From the NCBI GenBank assembly GCA_050122535.1, contig JASFIT010000329.1, forward strand, positions 1 through 5,518: 5,518 bases of DNA, given 5' to 3'. The notes under the pieces are model-generated. The model did not search any database. It worked only from the letters and a program-made list of their open reading frames with translations, and was not told the DNA's origin. The position numbers were made by a program, and so were the translations under genes. This document shows positions 4,366-5,518 of this stretch, one piece after another (within the stretch, counting starts at the first letter, position 1; each line of letters starts with the position of its first letter). The stretch comes from JASFEQ01 sp050122535 (lineage in GTDB: Bacteria; Desulfobacterota; DSM-4660; Desulfatiglandales; HGW-15).

Positions 4366-4872
4366 ATGGAAAACAAATACCAAGATCTAGTTGATAGGAG
4401 TGTCCAACTGGGTGCTTATGAGGCGAAGTTAATCGATGCAGACCAGATCCTTTTCGACCCGCGTTCCCATCTAAAATGCAGGTTCGGGTGCAATCGGTGG
4501 GGAAGGTACTGGACGTGCCCACCCAATTTGGACCTATCGCTGGAGATGTTCATGGAGGCCTTTGAAAGGTATAAGAAGGCGATTATTATCAAAGCCCCAG
4601 ATCCAAAGGTGGGGCAGGATGTGGCTGTGGCCATAGAGAAAGAGGCCATGCTCAACCATGGGTCTGATTTCGCCTTTGCCATGGCTCTTTGTGTGCAATG
4701 TGAGGAATGTGCCTATCCTGACCCATGCTTACACCCCCATTTGGCTCGTCCATCGATGGACGCCTATGGAGTGGATATTGGAAAGACTCTAGAGCCCTTA
4801 GGCTTCAAGGTAGAGTTTGATAAAGAAGGAAAACTCCTGCCGGCCTGGTATTGCATGATTTTGTTGGATTAG
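4366..4872 (+). CDS. DUF2284 family cysteine-rich metal-binding protein
   Basis: The 168-residue product has the two cysteine clusters typical of DUF2284 proteins: CRFGCNRWGRYWTCPPN at 38-54 (Cys38, 42, 51) and C-x2-C-x2-C-x5-C at 109-121, followed by LARPSMDAYGVDI. Such proteins are predicted cytoplasmic metal- or iron-sulfur-binding proteins common in anaerobes; their reaction is unknown. The length is near what I expect of the family and no break is seen. ATG 4366 is the first possible start after an in-frame TGA at 4345-4347. GAGGAG (4346-4351) is about 14 bases upstream, a longer spacing than its neighbours have, so initiation may be weak or regulated. The gene is divergent from the small minus-strand gene and is followed by a long gene-free stretch. 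Like YkgJ and HMA in this window, it is a small cysteine-cluster protein. Confidence 0.88.
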   Translation: MENKYQDLVDRSVQLGAYEAKLIDADQILFDPRSHLKCRFGCNRWGRYWTCPPNLDLSLEMFMEAFERYKKAIIIKAPDPKVGQDVAVAIEKEAMLNHGSDFAFAMALCVQCEECAYPDPCLHPHLARPSMDAYGVDIGKTLEPLGFKVEFDKEGKLLPAWYCMILLD

Positions 4873-4963
4873 TAACCAACTCGCATAATTCACCTTTGTA
4901 TCTGCTACGTCATGCGGTAACGGGGACTCTGGCAGCAAAGTAACAGAATCATTTCTTCAAGAT

Positions 4964-4999
4964 GAATCTCCCCGCCCACACGGCGGGGCATCTAGATTC
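4964..4999. repeat. GC-rich hairpin repeat
   Basis: CCCCGCC (4970-4976) and GGCGGGG (4982-4988) form a perfect 7-bp stem with loop CACAC. GAATCT (4964-4969) pairs with AGATTC (4994-4999) across a 5-base one-sided bulge. Such compound hairpins with a GC-rich core are typical of REP-like intergenic repeats. It could also serve as a rho-dependent or weak transcript end for the DUF2284 gene; there is no T-run. Confidence 0.55.
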
Positions 5000-5059
5000 C
5001 TCTTCGCAAACGAGTGGATAGAATTACAAACTCAGATGTGAATGAAGGAACCCTTAATC

Positions 5060-5182
5060 GTCATGCCCACCCCGCATCAAGTGCGGGATAAACTCCAGCG
5101 GGCATCCAGACTTTGAAGCTTTTTAGGATTTACCTGGATTCCCCCTGGAGTTTATCCCCGCGAAGGCGGGGACGGGAATGAC
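5060..5182. repeat. 123-base palindromic element (GTCAT/ATGAC ends, MITE-like)
   Basis: The ends GTCAT (5060-5064) and ATGAC (5178-5182) are complementary. Inside, GGATAAACTCCAG (5086-5098) pairs perfectly with CTGGAGTTTATCC (5145-5157), and ATCCAG (5104-5109) with CTGGAT (5134-5139). Each end carries its own small hairpin: CCCGCA-TCAAG-TGCGGG (5071-5087) and CCCCGC-GAAG-GCGGGG (5156-5171). The element resembles the palindromic GTCATTCCCGC...CTGGATTCC repeats scattered between genes in deltaproteobacteria and other phyla (from memory). No coding capacity or transposase is seen; mobility by a transposase in trans is a guess. Confidence 0.7.
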
Positions 5183-5240
5183 AAAGGATGCCGTTCATCC
5201 CTGTGCAAGGCACGGGGCCTTCTGGCATATGTTCGGAAAC

Positions 5241-5518
5241 ATGATGGCGACTGAAATAATGGAAGACACCTTTGAGAAAGAGGTTGTTCAGTCAGATGTG
5301 CTTGTGTTAACCTATTTCTATCTCCCCGGTTGTGCAAAGTGCGTGGTCATGATGTCCGCGGCAGAGGGCTTAGAGAGACAAAACGCGAATAGCCTAAAGC
5401 TTGCTAAAATGAATATCACGACGACTCAAGGGCTTGCCAAGAATCTGGATGTCAGGACGGCACCAGACTTCTTGATCTATAAGGATGGCAAAGAGATTCA
5501 ACGTTTTTATGGTGACAA
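5241..5518 (+). CDS. thioredoxin family protein, CAKC active site (3' partial)
   Basis: The frame is open to the window end, giving 92 residues plus two bases from ATG 5241. After an N-terminal helix (DTFEKEVVQSD) comes strand VLVLTYFYLPGCAKC, with the redox pair at Cys31 and Cys34, then a long helix, the segment LAKMNITTTQGLAKNLDVRTAPDFLIYKDGK with the cis-proline at 75, and FYGD. This is the normal order of a thioredoxin domain; the active site is CAKC, unlike the classical CGPC, so its redox potential and partners probably differ. Likely role: cytoplasmic thiol-disulfide exchange. The start is uncertain: in-frame ATGs lie at 5178 (inside the palindromic repeat), 5229, 5241, 5244 and 5259, none with a strong ribosome-binding site. 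5241 fits the family's usual N-terminal length and has GGA (5236-5238) upstream. The 3' end is missing. Confidence 0.8.
   Translation, partial: MMATEIMEDTFEKEVVQSDVLVLTYFYLPGCAKCVVMMSAAEGLERQNANSLKLAKMNITTTQGLAKNLDVRTAPDFLIYKDGKEIQRFYGD

Larger units (their letters stand above)
4873..5240. other. gene-free stretch with two palindromic repeats
   Basis: No credible gene is seen on either strand. The stretch contains a hairpin repeat at 4964-4999 and a 123-base palindromic element at 5060-5182. Bases 4873-4963 and 5000-5059 show nothing recognisable. The promoter of the thioredoxin gene that follows should lie near the right end, but no clear -35/-10 pair was found. Confidence 0.5.

Noticed and set aside
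4964..5182. CRISPR-like repeats
   Set aside because: The repeats are single palindromes of different sequence, with no regular spacers.
5152..5337. Minus-strand open frame of 61 codons
   Set aside because: It lies partly in the palindromic repeat and antisense to the thioredoxin. Its sequence reflects GC-rich repeat DNA.

Overview
The window looks like a chromosomal segment of an anaerobic deltaproteobacterium (Desulfobacterota, sulfate-reducer or syntroph type). This is inferred from moderate GC, many cysteine-rich metal- or redox-binding proteins, palindromic intergenic repeats of the GTCATTGCGAG and GTCAT-CCCGC kinds, and above all two genes that appear to encode selenoproteins. No rRNA, tRNA, CRISPR array or transposase was seen.

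Layout, left to right: (1) the 3' part of a YkgJ-type cysteine-cluster gene (2-670), ending before a short AT-rich hairpin; (2) a leader with a possible promoter and a 9-bp inverted repeat, then a thioredoxin-fold selenoprotein (889-1185) with an in-frame TGA in a U-x-x-C motif, and 23 bases later a fusion of a TSCPD four-cysteine domain with a degenerate calcineurin-like phosphoesterase domain (1209-2177); (3) a palindromic intergenic repeat; (4) a second thioredoxin-fold selenoprotein (2291-2584), again U-x-x-C, followed by a 332-residue SMC-type ATPase that has both head lobes but essentially no coiled-coil arms or hinge (2638-3636), and an HMA metal-binding protein (3650-3871); (5) a convergent small gene on the minus strand whose product carries an internal repeat (4000-4203), divergent from a DUF2284 cysteine-cluster protein (4366-4872); (6) a gene-free stretch with two palindromic repeat elements; (7) the 5' part of a thioredoxin with a CAKC active site (5241 to the window end).

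The most striking point is that the two small thioredoxin-like genes would normally be annotated from internal ATG codons (949 and 2357) that lack ribosome-binding sites and lose the active site. Reading through TGA at 931-933 and 2339-2341 restores a strong ribosome-binding site, the first beta strand and a redox motif in both, and the resulting proteins are recognisably related (U-x-x-C-x-Y-M-A). Each heads a same-strand gene set with a larger, unusual protein behind it: a TSCPD/pseudo-phosphoesterase in one case, an armless SMC ATPase in the other. This suggests, by inference only, two parallel selenothiol-partner modules among other thiol/metal proteins (YkgJ, HMA, DUF2284, thioredoxin). 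No function has been shown for either module.
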